Source: Burkholderiaceae bacterium
GTDB taxonomy: Bacteria; Pseudomonadota; Gammaproteobacteria; Burkholderiales; Burkholderiaceae_A
Assembly (NCBI GenBank): GCA_004214155.1
Contig: SGYQ01000003.1
Span: 84,561-148,560 of the forward strand
Reading direction: 5' to 3'
DNA length: 64,000 bases
Below the pieces are notes generated by a model, which was not told the DNA's origin, did not search any database, and saw only the letters and a list, made by a program, of their open reading frames with translations. A program made the position numbers and the translations under genes. This document shows positions 50,954-60,434 of this stretch, piece by piece. The number at the start of each line of letters is the position of its first letter. Within the stretch, counting starts at the first letter, position 1.

Positions 50954-50992
50954 TCTCAGAAATTAACATTAAATTTTGATCCGAGAAACCGT

Positions 50993-51529
50993 ATGAACGT
51001 GACTAAACAAATCAAATCAAAACATCGTGTTACTGAATTTGGAGAAGTGAATACGTCCTTTCAGACTGTAGAAAATATTATTGATCTTGTTGGGAATGAG
51101 GCAATGAGGTATGATTCAAAATTCTTGGATCCTGCATGTGGGGATGGCAACTTCTTATTAGCTCTATTGGATAGAAAACTTGCTTCTTTCAAAGGGAAAC
51201 CTTGTAAAAATACTACATTGTGTGAAGAAAAATTAATGATTACCCTTGGCTCAATTTATGGTGTTGATAAGCTGAAGGATAATATTGTGGAAGCAAGAAT
51301 TAGAATCCTTAAGCGGTTCAGTGAAGCATATGCTAAATTGTTCGACAGTGAGGTAAAAAAACATACTATACGTTCGGCAGAATATATCGTTAGTAAAAAT
51401 ATTATTTTTGGAGATCTACTTACCTTAGAGAATTACGAATCTGGAAATGAAATAATTTTTTCAGAATGGCTTTTTAGTAATATGCAGATAAAGAAAGTTG
51501 ATCACAGAATTAAAGATCTATTGAATTAA
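50993..51529 (+). CDS. Eco57I-like N6-adenine DNA methyltransferase, N-terminal part (motif I)
   Basis: MNVTKQIKSKHRVTEFGEVNTSFQTVENIIDLV...FLDPACGDGNFLLALLDRKL...IYGVDKLKDNIVEARIRIL...FGDLLTLENYESGNEIIFSEW. Confidence 0.85.
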   Translation: MNVTKQIKSKHRVTEFGEVNTSFQTVENIIDLVGNEAMRYDSKFLDPACGDGNFLLALLDRKLASFKGKPCKNTTLCEEKLMITLGSIYGVDKLKDNIVEARIRILKRFSEAYAKLFDSEVKKHTIRSAEYIVSKNIIFGDLLTLENYESGNEIIFSEWLFSNMQIKKVDHRIKDLLN

Positions 51530-51537
51530 CTTAGAAC

Positions 51538-52551
51538 TTGAGTAAACATATACATTTTGACGTCATTATTGGTAATCCTCCATACCAGAAAAATGATGGA
51601 GGCGGTAAGGGAACAAGTGCAACCCCTCTTTACAATGAGTTTGTCGATATCGCGAAAAAGCTAAATCCAAGTTTTATTACTATGATTATTCCAGCTAGAT
51701 GGTATACCGGAGGAAGGGGATTGAAAACTTTTAGAGAGGATATGTTAAATGACACGCGCGTGGTTGAGATTCATGATTTTCCCGACTCTAATGATTGTTT
51801 TCCAGATGTAGTTATTAAAGGGGGAGTTTGTTATTTCCTTTGGGCTAAAAATTATCACGGTGACTGCAAAGTAGTCACTAGAAAGAAAAATAAAATTATC
51901 AGTAAAAAGAAGAGACCTTTATGCATTAGTGGGCTAGGTTTGTTTATACGAAGGAATGAATGTGTTCCAATCGTTGAAAAGGTAAGATATTTTAAAGAAC
52001 CGACATTTGATAAATTAGTTTCAGCAAACGATCCTTTTGGTCTTGATGCTCGTTTAGAAAACTCATATAGAAGAAATGTAATTAAAACCTACAAAACTCC
52101 TTTCACTGGTTGTGTATTACTTTACTACCATGGATGGAGACATAGTGGTCCTCTGTATATCAATAAGAATGTAATTCGAAGAAATCTCAATTTGGTGAAT
52201 AGTAAGAAAATTTTAATTCCGAAGGCATGGGGGAGTGGAAATTCTAACATTGATAAATTAAAACCCTTTGTTGTCGGGCCCAATAGCTGTAATACTGAAA
52301 CATATTTGGTGATTTTGGGGAATTTTTCAGACAACCAGCTTACCAATATCATTTTGTACACTAAAACAAAATTTTTTCACCATTTGGTTTTAATTATGAA
52401 AACCACTCAAAATGCGATGAGAAAAGTTTATTCTTTGGTACCCATTCAGGATTTTACCGAAGTCTGGGATGACAATCGGCTTTACGAAAAATATAATCTG
52501 ACTAACCAAGAAATATCCTTTATAGAAAAAAATACGCTTCGGGCAGTTTAA
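51538..52551 (+). CDS. Eco57I-like N6-adenine DNA methyltransferase, C-terminal part (NPPY motif IV)
   Basis: TTG start; MSKHIHFDVIIGNPPYQKNDGGGKGTSATPLYNEFVDIAKKLNPSFITMIIPARWYTGGRGL...DFPDSNDCFPDVVIKGGVCYFLW; different frame from the upstream ORF. Confidence 0.85.
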   Translation: MSKHIHFDVIIGNPPYQKNDGGGKGTSATPLYNEFVDIAKKLNPSFITMIIPARWYTGGRGLKTFREDMLNDTRVVEIHDFPDSNDCFPDVVIKGGVCYFLWAKNYHGDCKVVTRKKNKIISKKKRPLCISGLGLFIRRNECVPIVEKVRYFKEPTFDKLVSANDPFGLDARLENSYRRNVIKTYKTPFTGCVLLYYHGWRHSGPLYINKNVIRRNLNLVNSKKILIPKAWGSGNSNIDKLKPFVVGPNSCNTETYLVILGNFSDNQLTNIILYTKTKFFHHLVLIMKTTQNAMRKVYSLVPIQDFTEVWDDNRLYEKYNLTNQEISFIEKNTLRAV

Positions 52552-52775
52552 AAGTTTTTTATTCTCAAGAGATTGAGTGCGATTCTCCTAGAACATTGCT
52601 AATAAAGATATATAAAAAAGGGCGTTTTGCAGATAAAATTTTTCTAACCTGGTAATTTTGCTAAATTCTAAAGATGGAGATAGTCAACCTAGATAAAATA
52701 AGAAAAATAATAAAGCTGGCAATATAGGTGAGCATATCTACAGTCTTTATAAGGAATCATATATAAACAAGCAAG

Positions 52776-52799
52776 AGTCGTGACACATTAAACGCGACT
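52776..52799 (+). terminator. Possible rho-independent terminator
   Basis: AGTCGTG-N10-CGCGACT then TTTTG. Confidence 0.35.
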
Positions 52800-52939
52800 T
52801 TTGAAATAAATCCTTATTACGTAATACTTTGTTTTTAATTTCTTTAAAATTAGCCCTTTAAAAAGGTAAATACCGCCCTAAGCTCAGCAAATCCATTAAA
52901 GTATTCGCATAAAAAACCGACGAACATAAAAGGAATAAC

Positions 52940-53239
52940 ATGAAAGAAATTTTTATGATCGTAGGGATTTTCCGTTTGATTTTACTGTCAGCTTTGCTTT
53001 TCAATACATGTTACATGGTTGTTTTAGACCAAAAAATTACAAATGTTGGTTATAAATTGAATATAAATATACATGATATAAATTTTTTAGATTCTTTCAA
53101 AAGAATCGCTAATGATCTGGATGAGCAAATTGAAAATCACAGGAATAAATTTCGAGAATCCTTAGTGAAAAAAGGAATAGATGAGCGAAACAATATATTG
53201 ATAAAATCTGATGGAGAGTTAATTAAAGAATTAGAATAG
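52940..53239 (+). CDS. Hypothetical single-TM, coiled-coil-like protein
   Basis: 99 aa; hydrophobic N-terminus then charged helical region. Confidence 0.45.
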   Translation: MKEIFMIVGIFRLILLSALLFNTCYMVVLDQKITNVGYKLNINIHDINFLDSFKRIANDLDEQIENHRNKFRESLVKKGIDERNNILIKSDGELIKELE

Positions 53240-53362
53240 CACTAATTAATAAAATACTGTATCGGAAGAATCATGAGTAAGGCAATTCAGTTACTCAGTT
53301 GAAAATGCATTTATATAAGATTCAATTGCCTGCCAGGTTTTTGTTAATTTAATTGAACCACT

Positions 53363-53800
53363 TTATAATGGGTCGACGTTGTCGCAAGCGTAAACAACAC
53401 TTTCTGTGAAGTTCGAATCATAGTTTGGTGATAAATCAAATGTATAAAACTCGAATTCGCCAAACTCAAAATCAAAAATAAAACCATAGAACCTCTTCCC
53501 TTTTGTCTCTGATGGCTCTTCATACTCACATTTTCCACCATTTAAAGTGAGGTTTTTTTTAAAATTTTTACTTTGTTTTTTATCATTTACACATAGTTCA
53601 TTCCAGATGCCGTCCTCTTTTTGGAATATCTGAACATTTTTAAACCATTTTTTTTCTAATTTTAAATACGTGATTCCGAGCTCTCCTTCACACCTCATAA
53701 ATTTCTCAACTCCAAAAATATGGTAACCACCAAAAACGTGGCTAAAGCATACGTTCGCGTTAAGTAAGAGTATAAGTAAAACGAGTTTTTTCATCAGCAT
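53363..53800 (-). CDS. Hypothetical secreted protein with four cysteines after the signal peptide
   Basis: 145 aa; MLMKKLVLLILLLNANVCFSH signal peptide; MRCEGE, ELCVND, GKCEYE, YACDN. Confidence 0.55.
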   Translation of the reverse strand: MLMKKLVLLILLLNANVCFSHVFGGYHIFGVEKFMRCEGELGITYLKLEKKWFKNVQIFQKEDGIWNELCVNDKKQSKNFKKNLTLNGGKCEYEEPSETKGKRFYGFIFDFEFGEFEFYTFDLSPNYDSNFTESVVYACDNVDPL

Positions 53801-53837
53801 CCTATTATTACAGTAATCTTTTCAAAGCTGAGGGTTT

Positions 53838-55253
53838 TTAAAGAAAACTCTCAAGATATATACCATTCTCTATTTGGGGACTCACAAGATTGATATTTTC
53901 TGGTGACTCTGCAAAGTTAATCATTACTTGGGGCCTGCTCCAAATGCCCTTATCGAAATGATCTTGGTAGTAAGCAACTTCCTCAGTACTCGCACCTCTT
54001 CCTAGAACGTTTTGATATAACGCGTTAATGTACACATTATCACTTGGATTATCGCCATACATATTTTTAAATTCAGGAGAGGCCATAAAATTAGACGCAA
54101 TTTGTTGGATAGTTAAACCATTACTTTCCATATCATTAATATGGTAAGCCACACCAGCGATATCAGGAGTTCTGGCGAAAGCGGCCTGGTAGAGCCTATA
54201 ACATTGACCTGCCGTTTGTCCCTGATCGATATCAAGTGCAAGTGTGCCGTTGCCGAACGAGATTCTGGTATAGTTTTCCAGAGAATCAGTTCCGAGGAGG
54301 CTGGATGAAACCGACCAAATGTCCCCATTGGTCCCGATTCTAGAGATAGTGATTTCCTCGTAGTTGAGGTTTCCGATGACAAAAATTGTATCTTCATCAG
54401 AAGCGGAAAACATTTCATTTGCAGAGGTATTTGCTATTGCTGGAACACTATCCTCACTGGAACTAGCAGTTTCGGTGTTGGTTGTAACTCCCATTGCATC
54501 TGGATAAAACTCTTCCAAATTCGAATACACTAAATATGAAGGGTTTGGATTTGTTTCGGTAGCTGGAGTCTGACTGTAAGAACCGAACTGTCCCCCAATT
54601 CCATCTCCTCCGTATATAAAGTGTAATGCCTGCACATCAAGTGGTTGAAAGTAGGAATACGGACCGCCCTCTGAATTATATGACATAAGGGTTACCGATG
54701 TTTTATCAAGGCTATTCGAGAGCGATATTCCTTCATGAGGATGTACCAGGCCCAGGGAATGGCCTAATTCATGCAAAAGCGTTTCATACCAGTAAGTCCC
54801 AGGGCCGTAACCACCCGAAGTCATATCCGCATCTGAATCCATGAAGAGAAATGATCGAATACTTGATTCGCCAATTTCTCCAGTTCTACCATTTACGGTC
54901 CAACCAATCGACGCTTCGCTCATCCCGCTAGTGCCTTCACTGAGGTTAGCGTTGTAAAAGAGTAGATCAGCTTGTGATGGATCATCTTCCCTCTGATGAT
55001 TAAGTCCCGTGAATCTGTCAATATAAGTTAGAGCGGAATCAGTATATCGTTTTTGTTCCTCATTAAAATTTTGAACTTCCATATAATTTGGAGGAATATC
55101 CTGCGAAAGTTCATACGTATACCGGATAAGATTCTCATCATCACTAATCTTCATATTCCAGTTAACTATAGTATCTGGGTCAAAGATTAGGCTATCGATT
55201 TCAGAGTGCCCGCCACGAAGCGGACTATCCCTCTGATCGCTTGTAAGACTCAT
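53838..55253 (-). CDS. Serralysin-like (M10) metalloprotease with DUF4214-like C-terminal domain
   Basis: 471 aa; WYETLLHELGHSLGLVHPHEG (HExxHxxGxxH), downstream TLMSYNS Met-turn, AFARTPDIAGVAYHINDMESNGLTIQQIASNFMASPEFKNMYG DUF4214-like repeat. Confidence 0.8.
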   Translation of the reverse strand: MSLTSDQRDSPLRGGHSEIDSLIFDPDTIVNWNMKISDDENLIRYTYELSQDIPPNYMEVQNFNEEQKRYTDSALTYIDRFTGLNHQREDDPSQADLLFYNANLSEGTSGMSEASIGWTVNGRTGEIGESSIRSFLFMDSDADMTSGGYGPGTYWYETLLHELGHSLGLVHPHEGISLSNSLDKTSVTLMSYNSEGGPYSYFQPLDVQALHFIYGGDGIGGQFGSYSQTPATETNPNPSYLVYSNLEEFYPDAMGVTTNTETASSSEDSVPAIANTSANEMFSASDEDTIFVIGNLNYEEITISRIGTNGDIWSVSSSLLGTDSLENYTRISFGNGTLALDIDQGQTAGQCYRLYQAAFARTPDIAGVAYHINDMESNGLTIQQIASNFMASPEFKNMYGDNPSDNVYINALYQNVLGRGASTEEVAYYQDHFDKGIWSRPQVMINFAESPENINLVSPQIENGIYLESFL

Positions 55254-55325
55254 GTTGTGCTATACTCCGGTAGCTAAATTTAAAGCGTGTTTCTACATTT
55301 GATGATAATGGATTTTTAGAACTTT

Positions 55326-55559
55326 ATGAATAATTTAACTGTTATAGCAAGGGAAAATTGTATCTACTGCAGGTTGGCTATTCGCCTTTTGGAGGAAAAA
55401 GGGCTAAAGTTTGAGTTATTGATGTTAGGTGTTGATTTTGAACACGAGGAATTCGAAAGCCTTGCTCCAGGGGCAAAGACTTTTCCTCAAATCCTTGTAA
55501 ATGGTGTTTCTATTGGAGGATATGAAGATTTGCTAGAGAAAGTTGACAGTATATGCTGA
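55326..55559 (+). CDS. Glutaredoxin
   Basis: 77 aa; ENCIYCRLAIRLLEEKGL...KTFPQILVNGVSIGGYEDL. Confidence 0.9.
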   Translation: MNNLTVIARENCIYCRLAIRLLEEKGLKFELLMLGVDFEHEEFESLAPGAKTFPQILVNGVSIGGYEDLLEKVDSIC

Positions 55560-55564
55560 TGAAA

Positions 55565-56575
55565 CTATTTATCTAATAAATGTTGATTTAGAGGACTTAA
55601 CCCCAGTTTCTCAAAAAGCTTTATATCCTCGTTTTTATTGGTATTGTTTGTAGTCAAAAGTTTCTCCCCGTAAAAAATTGAATTAACTCCTGCGAAATAG
55701 CATAGAACTTGGGCTTCTTGTGATAAACTTCGTCTGCCTGCGGATAAACGGATTCTGGATTTGGGCATAAGGATTCTTGCTGTCGCAATTACTCTCACTA
55801 TATCCAATGTTTCAACAGAAGAGTTATTCTGAAATGGAGTTCCTGAAATCGGAACGAGAATATTTATGGGAACACTTTCCGGATGTGGATTCATGTTTGC
55901 TAATACTTTTAAGAATTGCACTCTATCCGTTGGTGTTTCACCGAGTCCTAAAATCCCACCGCAGCAGACTTGGATTCCAGCTTCTCGCACGAGTTTCAGT
56001 GTGGCCAATCTATCCGAAAATGTCCTCGTAGAGGTTACGTTTTCGTAGTACTCGGGAGAAGTGTCTATGTTGTGGTTATAGGCTGTTAACCCTGCATTTG
56101 CCAATTTTTGTGCCTGGTCTTCGGTTATCATGCCCAGGGTGGCGCAAGCTTCCATCCCTAGTTTCTTAACTCCTCTTATAATTTCTAGTACAACATCAAA
56201 TTCTTTCGTATCTGGAATTTGTCTCCATGCAGCTCCTATACAAAATCTGTCTGCCCCATTTTTCTTAGCAGTTTGAGCCTCAGCTAAAACAGCTTTAATT
56301 TCCATTAACTTTTTACTTTCTAATCTTGTCTTTCCTTTGTAGTGGGCAGACTGAGAACAGTACTTGCAATCCTCTGGACAGCCGCCTGTTTTTATATTCA
56401 GCAAACTTGACAACTGCATTGTCATTTCACCATTATGTTTAAGATGAACCTGATGCGCAGTATGTAACAGACTAAAGAAAGGCTGGTTATGAATGTCCTC
56501 AATTTCCTTTGCATCCCAGTCATGACATAACGTATCGTCAGGAGTTGTCTTTTTTTGTGCAATATTTTTTTTCAT
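55565..56575 (-). CDS. bioB: Biotin synthase
   Basis: TGGCPEDCKYCSQSAHYKG radical SAM motif; NHNIDTSPEYYENV; RLSAGRRSLS. Confidence 0.97.
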   Translation of the reverse strand: MKKNIAQKKTTPDDTLCHDWDAKEIEDIHNQPFFSLLHTAHQVHLKHNGEMTMQLSSLLNIKTGGCPEDCKYCSQSAHYKGKTRLESKKLMEIKAVLAEAQTAKKNGADRFCIGAAWRQIPDTKEFDVVLEIIRGVKKLGMEACATLGMITEDQAQKLANAGLTAYNHNIDTSPEYYENVTSTRTFSDRLATLKLVREAGIQVCCGGILGLGETPTDRVQFLKVLANMNPHPESVPINILVPISGTPFQNNSSVETLDIVRVIATARILMPKSRIRLSAGRRSLSQEAQVLCYFAGVNSIFYGEKLLTTNNTNKNEDIKLFEKLGLSPLNQHLLDK

Positions 56576-56640
56576 AAGTTTATAATTTTTGTCTTATTCT
56601 CTATTATTTTACGCATAGTTTTTAGATATGGGGCTTTTGT

Positions 56641-57807
56641 ATGATTGATTACAATCAAAAATATTTTAATTATTTGGGAAAAATGGATCAGACTGCAAGG
56701 AAGACAATGGTTCCGTTAGACCTTGAGGGAGACAAATTTGTTATTAAAGATCGTAAAAAGTATATCAATTTTTCCAGCAATGACTACCTTTCTTTACGTA
56801 CAAATCCAAGTTTAAAAAAAAATGCGATCATGCTAACCGAAAAATACGGTGTTGGTTTGGGCGGATCCCGGCTAACAGCTGGAAACCTTCATTTGATTGA
56901 ATTGTTGGAAAAAAAGATAGCAAAATGGAAGAAAGCTGAAGCGGCCCTGATAATGAGCTCTGGATACCAATTAAACTCAAGTGTTTTGCCAGCTATATTT
57001 AATGATGATGTGTTTAGTCACAAACCTACCGTTATTCTTGATAAGAATGTTCACGCTAGTATATATGATGGTTGCAACAGATCTAAAATATGTTTGTTAA
57101 GATTTCGACACAATGATTTGGATCACCTAGAAAAGATTCTTGCAAACACCAAAATACATGGAGCTAAGTTTGTAATCACCGAAAGTCTTTTCAGCATGAA
57201 TGGGACTATTCCAAATTTAAAAGAAATTGGTCGTATTTGTTCGGACAATAATGCTTTTTTTTTGGTAGATGAAGCTCATGCTATAGGCGTTTTTGGACAG
57301 AATGGTGATGGGTTAGTCAGTAATGCTGATATGACAATTGGTACTTTTGGCAAGGCATTTGGGAGCCATGGAGCCTTTCTAACGTGTTCACAAAAAATGA
57401 GAGACTATCTAGTTGCTACATGTAAGGGATTAATTTATTCGACTGCTCCGTCGCCTGCAAATATTGGCTCTATTTCAGCAGCACTTGATTTAGTGCCGAA
57501 GATGAGAGAATCCAGGGAGAAAATACACTTTTTAGCAGAGCATTTTAAAGATAAGTTAGTGAAACTCAATTTGAATATTTTATCTGAGGATTCCCACATT
57601 ATATCAATCTCCATGAAGGATACTCCTACAGCTTATGGCTATCAAAAATTTTTACGTGACTCAGGCTTTTGGGTGAAGGCAATATTCCCTCCTACTGTTA
57701 CTAAAAAAAATACATGTATTCGTTTTAGTATTTGTGCTTTTCACGATCTCGAGGATATTAACAGTCTGATATCTTCCTTAGCTTCTGTACCAATCGATAA
57801 TGCCTAG
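56641..57807 (+). CDS. bioF: 8-amino-7-oxononanoate synthase (BioF-type AOS family)
   Basis: NFSSNDYLSLRTNP, GLGGSRLTAGN, LVDEAHAIGVFGQNG, GTFGKAFGSHGAF. Confidence 0.93.
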   Translation: MIDYNQKYFNYLGKMDQTARKTMVPLDLEGDKFVIKDRKKYINFSSNDYLSLRTNPSLKKNAIMLTEKYGVGLGGSRLTAGNLHLIELLEKKIAKWKKAEAALIMSSGYQLNSSVLPAIFNDDVFSHKPTVILDKNVHASIYDGCNRSKICLLRFRHNDLDHLEKILANTKIHGAKFVITESLFSMNGTIPNLKEIGRICSDNNAFFLVDEAHAIGVFGQNGDGLVSNADMTIGTFGKAFGSHGAFLTCSQKMRDYLVATCKGLIYSTAPSPANIGSISAALDLVPKMRESREKIHFLAEHFKDKLVKLNLNILSEDSHIISISMKDTPTAYGYQKFLRDSGFWVKAIFPPTVTKKNTCIRFSICAFHDLEDINSLISSLASVPIDNA

Positions 57808-58423
57808 AGTAGTCTTTGCGCATGGATGGGGTTTCGACAAAACGTTGTGGGTAGATACGATTAAAAGGTTTAAGTTTAATGATTACTACCTTCTTGACTT
57901 TGGGTATACGGGCAATAGAGATATAGTCAGCATCTGTCAAACTGAACCTTTAATAGGAATTGGTCATTCTTTAGGGTTCGCCTGGTTATTGCAGAATCTT
58001 GAGAACCCAGTTTGCTTGATCTCGATATCTGGGTTTGACTGCTTTTTTAAAATTTATGACTCGAGAGGTATAGAGAATATGCGGAGAAATTTGATTCGGA
58101 ATAAACAGGCACAGATGCGAGCATTTCATAGAAGGGCTGGAACCAAATTAACCAACTTACCTAGCTTTGAAGAACAATATCTTATTGAAGGCTTGGAGCA
58201 TTTACAGACCTGGGATTTTAACCATAGGCTCAAAAGCCTTAATATACCTATTTTTGCCATTGCTTCACAGAACGATAAAATCGTACCCCTTAGGCATTCA
58301 AAAAGAATGTTTGAAAACTGTTTCTTAAAAATTATTTCGAGTGGAGATCATGTAATTCCATTAAATAATCAACCTGATTATTTTAAATTTATAGAAAAGG
58401 TATTACGTGAATTTAGAATATAA
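57800..58423 (+). CDS. bioH: Alpha/beta hydrolase, BioH/BioG-like pimeloyl-ACP methyl ester esterase
   Basis: FAHGWGFDKTLW, IGIGHSLGFAWLL, GDHVIPLN; between bioF and bioC. Confidence 0.75.
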   Translation: MPRVVFAHGWGFDKTLWVDTIKRFKFNDYYLLDFGYTGNRDIVSICQTEPLIGIGHSLGFAWLLQNLENPVCLISISGFDCFFKIYDSRGIENMRRNLIRNKQAQMRAFHRRAGTKLTNLPSFEEQYLIEGLEHLQTWDFNHRLKSLNIPIFAIASQNDKIVPLRHSKRMFENCFLKIISSGDHVIPLNNQPDYFKFIEKVLREFRI

Positions 58424-59114
58424 GAGTAAGGTAATAAAATCATTTAGTGATAATGCAGAGAGTTATCATGACAAGGCAACAATCCAAAGAAAAGTTAGCA
58501 AATCGTTAGCTGCTATTCTTCCTAAAATGGAAAATCCTAGAATTCTAGAGGTTGGTTGTGGAACAGGAATACTGACTGAGTTATTGATAAAAAAATACCC
58601 AAATGCAAGTTTTGAAATAACGGATATTTCGGGATCAATGTTAGAAGAGTGTAAGAAGCGATGTGATCGGGGAAAAATTAAATTTTTTGAGATGGATGGT
58701 GAAAAGCCATTACAAAACCTTGGTCGATATGATTTGGTTGTGAGTTCAATGACTCTTCACTGGTTTGAATATCCATTAGTTGGGATACGGCGTTTAGCAG
58801 AATTAGGCCCACTTTTTTATGCAACAATAGGGGAAAACAACTTTTTTGAATGGCAGAATGCTGTTTGTCTGCATGCAGATAAGAAAGCTTTTTTTCCTGT
58901 CCAACATCTTCCCGGAATAATCAATGAGGAGTATTTTAAATTAAAATGCTCAAATTTTTCTGCTTTTGCAAAAGAGTTAAAGTCTATGGGCGTTATACTT
59001 AAACATGAGAAACAGGTCTTATTAAGTTATGAAAACTTGAGCAAGGCTTTAAAAACTTTCCGTCAAAAAAACAATGCTATTTCATGGCACATTGTTTACG
59101 GGATGATTAAATAG
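58407..59114 (+). CDS. bioC: Malonyl-ACP O-methyltransferase
   Basis: SFSDNAESYHDKATIQRKVSKSLA, ILEVGCGTGILTELLIKKYP, SSMTLHWFEYP. Confidence 0.92.
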   Translation: MNLEYKSKVIKSFSDNAESYHDKATIQRKVSKSLAAILPKMENPRILEVGCGTGILTELLIKKYPNASFEITDISGSMLEECKKRCDRGKIKFFEMDGEKPLQNLGRYDLVVSSMTLHWFEYPLVGIRRLAELGPLFYATIGENNFFEWQNAVCLHADKKAFFPVQHLPGIINEEYFKLKCSNFSAFAKELKSMGVILKHEKQVLLSYENLSKALKTFRQKNNAISWHIVYGMIK

Positions 59115-59123
59115 CAATTTTGA

Positions 59124-60434
59124 CTAGAGACCTAGATTGTTGATTGTGTCTAGAATAACACTATAAGTTTTATCTAGATCTTTGTCAGAAATACAGTAAG
59201 GCGGCATTAAATAAACAGTCGAACCTATCGGCCGGATATTGAAGCCTTGTGATAAGAACAGAAATCGCAATTTTTCTGATAAAGAATTTTTATAGTTGTC
59301 GTCTTTAGACTTTATATCGAAGGCCATAATTGAACCAATTATCCTTAATTTGTGCACGGAGTCGCAGCTTACTAGCACTTTTAAGAAATCTAAGTGTTTT
59401 TGTTCTATGTGGGCAATTTTGTTTAACGTAAGTTCTTCCTGAAATAACTCTAAAGATTTGTGGGCTACTGCACAAGCTAGCGGATTAGCTGTAAAAGTAT
59501 GTCCGTGGAGAAGAGTTTTGTTAATTTGTTGACTCAAGAAATTATTATAGATTTCGTCGCTACAAACCGTTGTTGCCATCGGCAAATACCCAGCTGTTAA
59601 GCCTTTGGAAAGACAGATAATATCCGGCTCGCAACCTGACTTAGTCGAAGCAAACATGTCCCCGAGTCTACCAAAACCTACAGCGACCTCGTCAAAAATC
59701 AGCAATATTTCATTTTCCTTAGCAAGGTTATGTATCTTTTGCAAATAATCTGTGCTGCAAATACGCATACCACTAGCTCCCTGAAGTAATGGTTCAATTA
59801 TGATCGCACAGAGTTCTTCTTTCTTTTCGTTAATTAGTTTTTTAAAAACAGAAAGAGATGCGGCTTCTTTTTCTTCTCTTTCTTGATCTTCAAGCCACGT
59901 CTCAGGAAAAGGAATAATTTCGATAGAGAACAGGTAATCATTGTAAGCATTAAAAAAGCCACTTCCCTTGCTAACGGACATAGCTCCAACTGTATCACCA
60001 TGATAACCACCATCGAGGGCTACTAATTTATTCTTACCAATGTAACCTTTGTTTTTCCAGTACTGCAGGGATATCTTTATTGCTACCTCTACCGCAGTCG
60101 AGCCATTATCGGAAAAAAAAACTTTATTTAAATTGTTGGGGAGCATTTTTACCAGTTGTGTTGCGAGTTGTATCGCTGGCCTATGACTAAAACCTGCAAA
60201 CATAACATGCTCTAATTTTTCCGCCTGATCAATTAGCACCTGATTTAATTTTTTATGGGAATGACCGTGCGTGGTAGTCCACCAGCTTGAAATGAGGTCT
60301 AGAACTTCTTTTCCGTCAGTAGTATAAAGGGATGCCCCTTTGGCTCTTTCAACCACTAAGGGTTGTGGTTCAACCAGATGTTGTGTGTAAGGATGCCAAA
60401 TTAAATCTTTATCCTGTTGACGCAAAGATCTCAT
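59124..60434 (-). CDS. bioA: Adenosylmethionine-8-amino-7-oxononanoate aminotransferase
   Basis: DLIWHPYTQH, SSWWTTTHGHSHKKLNQ, LIFDEVAVGFGRLG, CLSKGLTAGYLPMATTV. Confidence 0.96.
   Translation of the reverse strand: MRSLRQQDKDLIWHPYTQHLVEPQPLVVERAKGASLYTTDGKEVLDLISSWWTTTHGHSHKKLNQVLIDQAEKLEHVMFAGFSHRPAIQLATQLVKMLPNNLNKVFFSDNGSTAVEVAIKISLQYWKNKGYIGKNKLVALDGGYHGDTVGAMSVSKGSGFFNAYNDYLFSIEIIPFPETWLEDQEREEKEAASLSVFKKLINEKKEELCAIIIEPLLQGASGMRICSTDYLQKIHNLAKENEILLIFDEVAVGFGRLGDMFASTKSGCEPDIICLSKGLTAGYLPMATTVCSDEIYNNFLSQQINKTLLHGHTFTANPLACAVAHKSLELFQEELTLNKIAHIEQKHLDFLKVLVSCDSVHKLRIIGSIMAFDIKSKDDNYKNSLSEKLRFLFLSQGFNIRPIGSTVYLMPPYCISDKDLDKTYSVILDTINNLGL

Noticed and set aside
43140-55253. Prophage or integrative element
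   Set aside because: No integrase, terminase, capsid, tail or conjugation genes recognised; XerC at 14826 is the housekeeping copy in dapF-DUF484-xerC context.
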